Of a DNA stretch of 46,242 nt, positions 43,710-46,242 are shown in pieces. Positions within the stretch are counted from its first letter, which is position 1. The number at the start of each line of letters is the position of its first letter. The DNA comes from Methanobrevibacter sp. (GTDB lineage Archaea > Methanobacteriota > Methanobacteria > Methanobacteriales > Methanobacteriaceae): NCBI GenBank assembly GCA_017407115.1, contig JAFQXD010000013.1, forward strand, positions 1 through 46,242, in the 5' to 3' direction. Made by a program: the position numbers and the translations under genes. The notes under the pieces were generated by a model. The model was not told where the DNA came from. It was given only the letters and a program-made list of their open reading frames with translations, and did no database searches.

Positions 43710-43735
43710 TACTCAAAAACATTGGAGAAATGAGT

Positions 43736-44920
43736 ATGGATTTAGAAACAATACCAATCACTAGTATAATACCAGCCGAATACAATCCAAGGAAAATATC
43801 CGACACAGAATATGAGAAACTAGCTAACAGTATTAATGAGTTTGGATTCGTAGACCCCATAATAATAAACCTAAACAACAACCACATCATAGGAGGACAC
43901 CAACGATACACAGTCCTACTCGACCAATACATACAAAATGGGGAAAACGAAGAGTTAAATCTAATAAGATTAGGTGACATCGGATGGATATTCCCAGAAA
44001 CCGAACTAACAATCCACGATGAAGACTACGAAAAAGCATTAAACATAGCATTAAACCAAATCAGTGGAGAATGGGACCTAGACAAACTCGAAGAAATATT
44101 CACAGAACTAACAATAAACGGCTTCGACACAGAACTAACAGGATTCAACAGCTTAGACCTGGAAGATTTAGATATTCACTTGGAAACAATAGAAACACCA
44201 CAAGAAACAGAGATAACTGAAGATGAATACGAACCTGAAGAAGACTTAGAGGTTACAGTTGAACCTGGAGATTACTATCGTTTAGGCAACCATTACTTAC
44301 TATGCGGAGACAGCACCAAACGGGGAGACATCGAAAGATTAGTTGACGGTGCAACAATTGATATGATATTCACCGACCCGCCTTATGGAATGTCAGCCGT
44401 ATCCAAATCAGGTGTACTTTCGGAGAAATATAAAACAGATATAATGAATGATGACACCAATGAAGTAGCTATTAAATCATTCAAGTTAGCTAAGAATATG
44501 TATCCTGATATAATCCATATATGGTGGGGAGCTAACTATTACACTGAAGCATTACCATCAAGTGAATGTTGGTTAGTATGGGATAAAAACAATGGTTCTT
44601 CAGACCAAACAGATTGCGAATTAGCTTATGCTAACTTCCGAAGTGTAGTAAGACAATTCACAATGACAAGTGAAAAACAAGGCCGTGTACATCCAACACA
44701 AAAACCAATACGATTATACGAAGCTATCTTCACTAAATTCCAGAATAAAGGAACATTCGACCGAATATTAGATTTATTCGGTGGTGGTGGCAGCACATTA
44801 ATCTATTGCGAACAAACTGGTCGACAATGTTTCATGATGGAGTTAGATCCATATTATTGTCAAATCATAATCAATCGTTATGAGGAGTATACTGGTAATA
44901 AGGCTGTTAAAATTAGTTAA
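43736..44920 (+). CDS. ParB-like domain fused to DNA methyltransferase, paralog, 394 aa
   Basis: Same architecture as the preceding gene: ParB-like (IIPAEYNPRKISDTEYEKLA, GGHQRYTVLL), acidic linker, TDPPYGM (about 213-219) and LDLFGGGGST (about 346-355). The N-terminal domains are close, but the region between the two catalytic motifs differs (SAVSKSGVLSEKYKTDIMND...), so the two enzymes probably recognise different sites. ATG at 43730 is also possible. GGAG at 43723 serves as binding site. Confidence 0.88.
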   Translation: MDLETIPITSIIPAEYNPRKISDTEYEKLANSINEFGFVDPIIINLNNNHIIGGHQRYTVLLDQYIQNGENEELNLIRLGDIGWIFPETELTIHDEDYEKALNIALNQISGEWDLDKLEEIFTELTINGFDTELTGFNSLDLEDLDIHLETIETPQETEITEDEYEPEEDLEVTVEPGDYYRLGNHYLLCGDSTKRGDIERLVDGATIDMIFTDPPYGMSAVSKSGVLSEKYKTDIMNDDTNEVAIKSFKLAKNMYPDIIHIWWGANYYTEALPSSECWLVWDKNNGSSDQTDCELAYANFRSVVRQFTMTSEKQGRVHPTQKPIRLYEAIFTKFQNKGTFDRILDLFGGGGSTLIYCEQTGRQCFMMELDPYYCQIIINRYEEYTGNKAVKIS

Positions 44921-45020
44921 AATTGATGTGAGTATTAGCTTAATACTCTGTTAAATCATTAACAGAATTACCTTTAGTTAATAGATATTTCCGTTCATTA
45001 TACACTCTCACCATGAAAAA

Positions 45021-45125
45021 GTTTATATAATCCTTTAACTATTCGTGTGGAAATTGCTGATTTTACCCTGTATTAAGCTAATTTTACTCTAATTTGAAAA
45101 AATCCCAAAGAAAAAATCGAGGTAA
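45021..45125 (+). promoter_or_regulatory. Promoter-leader, partial cassette copy 7
   Basis: GTTTATATAA (45021-45030) is a TATA box. The GAATAC stem is absent; instead GCTGATTTTACC and GCTAATTTTACT form a direct repeat (about 45056 and 45077). The TCCCAAAGAAAAA box (about 45103) and GAGGTAA (45119-45125) are kept before the ATG at 45132. Confidence 0.6.
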
Positions 45126-45131
45126 ATTATA

Positions 45132-46223
45132 ATGTTTTATCCATTAAACGTATCAAGCAAATTCGCAATCTGTGGACTGCCAATAAGATTGGATACTTAT
45201 AAAGATTGCACTTTTAACTGTGAATACTGCTTCGCCAACCATCGAGTAATCGGAGCCAAAGTAGAAGACACAGTAAATATCAAATGGTTACAGAATAAAT
45301 TCCATAAAATCTATGATGAAAAACAAGTCAACCCAAAAGACTTCCTGGAACAATTACTACGACAAAGAATAACATTACATGGTGGTGGCCAATCAGATTG
45401 CTTCCAACCAAGAGAACAACACCTACAATACACAAAACGGATAGTGGAAATATGCAATGAATACGAACAACACATCCTATTCAGCACCAAATCCGCCAAC
45501 ACATATGACGTACCCATAACACCAGAACTTCACACATTCCAGTTAAGCATATCCAATATGGTAGGTTACTTAGAGGATAATGTGCCACATATTCAGGAGC
45601 GTATACGATTTTTTGACCAGTTAAAAAATCAAGGCTACCGTGTAGGTATAAGAATACAACCGTTTATTCCTGAGATTACTGAATTGGAATCTATTATTGA
45701 TTGTTTCAGTGATGCGGACCATTTCACTATTGAAAGTTTAAAGCTGGTTCCGCAGGATGTTAAACATAATCATGAATTACTGGAAGCTATAGGATTATGC
45801 AGTGAAGATTTCAAACAAATGGGATTACTAAACCTTTATCCTGAAGTTAGGTTATGGTACTATGAACCATTAATCGAATACTTTGAAGATCACGGCATAA
45901 GCTACAGTATAGCAGATAACGACTTACACTACCTATCAAATAATAACTGCTGCTGCGGTGACAAATTAATCCACAAACAAACTAATTTCCACAACACCAC
46001 ATTACTAAAAAACACACCAGATTATACACTGGATAATGTATTAGATAATCTGGGTGAGTTAAGGGATTGTCATTGTAAAGGATTATTCACCAGTAACCGG
46101 CAAAACAATTGCACTACTGTAGAGGATTTTTATCGTGAAAGATTCTATAAAAAGAGAAGTCCTTTTAGTCCTTTATTCCAGTATTATGAGGACAAGGAGC
46201 AGTTAAGTTTAGATAATTTCTGA
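45132..46223 (+). CDS. Radical SAM protein, SplB-like, 363 aa
   Basis: C26-x3-C30-x2-C33 (CTFNCEYCF) is the 4Fe-4S and SAM site. The following LHGGGQSDCFQPREQHLQYT, IVEICNEYEQHILFSTKSAN fits the order seen in SPL (spore photoproduct lyase-like) and related radical SAM proteins (T/S-D-x-x-Q-P-x-E ... TKS). Cysteines near the C-terminus (NNCCCGD, DCHCKG) could bind a second cluster. It lies after two DNA methyltransferases, so a role in DNA repair or base modification is plausible but not shown. The stop is 19 bp before the window end. Confidence 0.85.
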   Translation: MFYPLNVSSKFAICGLPIRLDTYKDCTFNCEYCFANHRVIGAKVEDTVNIKWLQNKFHKIYDEKQVNPKDFLEQLLRQRITLHGGGQSDCFQPREQHLQYTKRIVEICNEYEQHILFSTKSANTYDVPITPELHTFQLSISNMVGYLEDNVPHIQERIRFFDQLKNQGYRVGIRIQPFIPEITELESIIDCFSDADHFTIESLKLVPQDVKHNHELLEAIGLCSEDFKQMGLLNLYPEVRLWYYEPLIEYFEDHGISYSIADNDLHYLSNNNCCCGDKLIHKQTNFHNTTLLKNTPDYTLDNVLDNLGELRDCHCKGLFTSNRQNNCTTVEDFYRERFYKKRSPFSPLFQYYEDKEQLSLDNF

Positions 46224-46242
46224 GTTGAGGGTATTATCATAA

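Noticed and set aside
1..46242. CRISPR array
   Set aside because: No regularly spaced identical repeats with unique spacers were seen. The promoter cassettes are repeated but widely and irregularly spaced.
1..46242. Virus structural or packaging genes that would prove a provirus
   Set aside because: No capsid, portal, terminase, tail or protease signature was recognised, so a virus origin is left as inference.

Overview
The window looks like part of an AT-rich archaeal mobile genome: a provirus, virus or large plasmid of a Methanobacteriales methanogen. Methanobrevibacter or Methanosphaera would fit the base composition, but the genus is inference. The archaeal signs are TTTATATA boxes preceded by AAGG, strong GGAGGTGAT-type ribosome binding sites, T-tract terminators, and a tRNA-Tyr with a C1-G72 pair. 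About 70 densely packed and mostly overlapping genes were found, nearly all on the plus strand and mostly encoding 50-190 residue proteins of unknown function. No capsid, portal, terminase, polymerase or conjugation gene is visible, so the element class is unproven.

Layout. 1-6.5 kb: three short operons of small hypotheticals, two of them opened by a repeated promoter-leader cassette, plus one that looks leaderless (1871). 6.6-19.6 kb: a long operon that starts with a 477-residue protein of AP2-like DNA-binding modules and continues with about 37 small genes. These fall into recurring families: a short beta-hairpin plus 'LN' motif plus coiled coil; an 'ELxxxLxxxP' family; Cys4 microproteins; and one XRE regulator. 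19.6-21.2 kb: a TnpB transposon with a divergent ribbon-helix-helix gene has split a small gene of this operon. 21.8-23.3 kb: two more promoter cassettes, then tandem tRNA genes for Phe, Tyr and Trp followed by two strong RNA-like stem-loops. 23.4-33.6 kb: a DUF262 protein with an eroded nuclease end; a large DNA hairpin; and a recombination operon with two tandem tyrosine recombinases (one with five HTH-like repeats and a SHOCT tail, one with an AP2-like N-terminus), a second AP2-module protein and zinc-ribbon proteins. 33.6-38.6 kb: hydrophobic microproteins, an RHH-like protein, a MmeI-type (type IIL) restriction-modification enzyme and a SHOCT protein. 38.6-40.2 kb: a second TnpB element. 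40.2-46.2 kb: a minus-strand operon ending in a ParB-like protein, a 440 bp divergent control region, two ParB-methyltransferase fusions, and a radical SAM protein.

How it may work together (inference): AP2-module, HTH, RHH and ParB-like proteins provide DNA binding; the tandem recombinases are candidates for integration or inversion; MmeI-like and ParB-fused methyltransferases modify DNA for self-protection and attack; the cassette promoters with a hairpin at the predicted 5' end of the mRNA form a regulon that starts at least five operons.

The most notable signals are: (1) the promoter-hairpin regulon, with one cassette keeping a hairpin of different sequence; (2) a third-codon-position switch from A/C-rich to G/T-rich along each transcription unit on both strands; (3) the tandem recombinase and AP2-module operon; (4) a two-state RNA fold that can hide a ribosome binding site at 11.4-11.6 kb; (5) covarying stems in the guide-RNA ends of the two TnpB elements.
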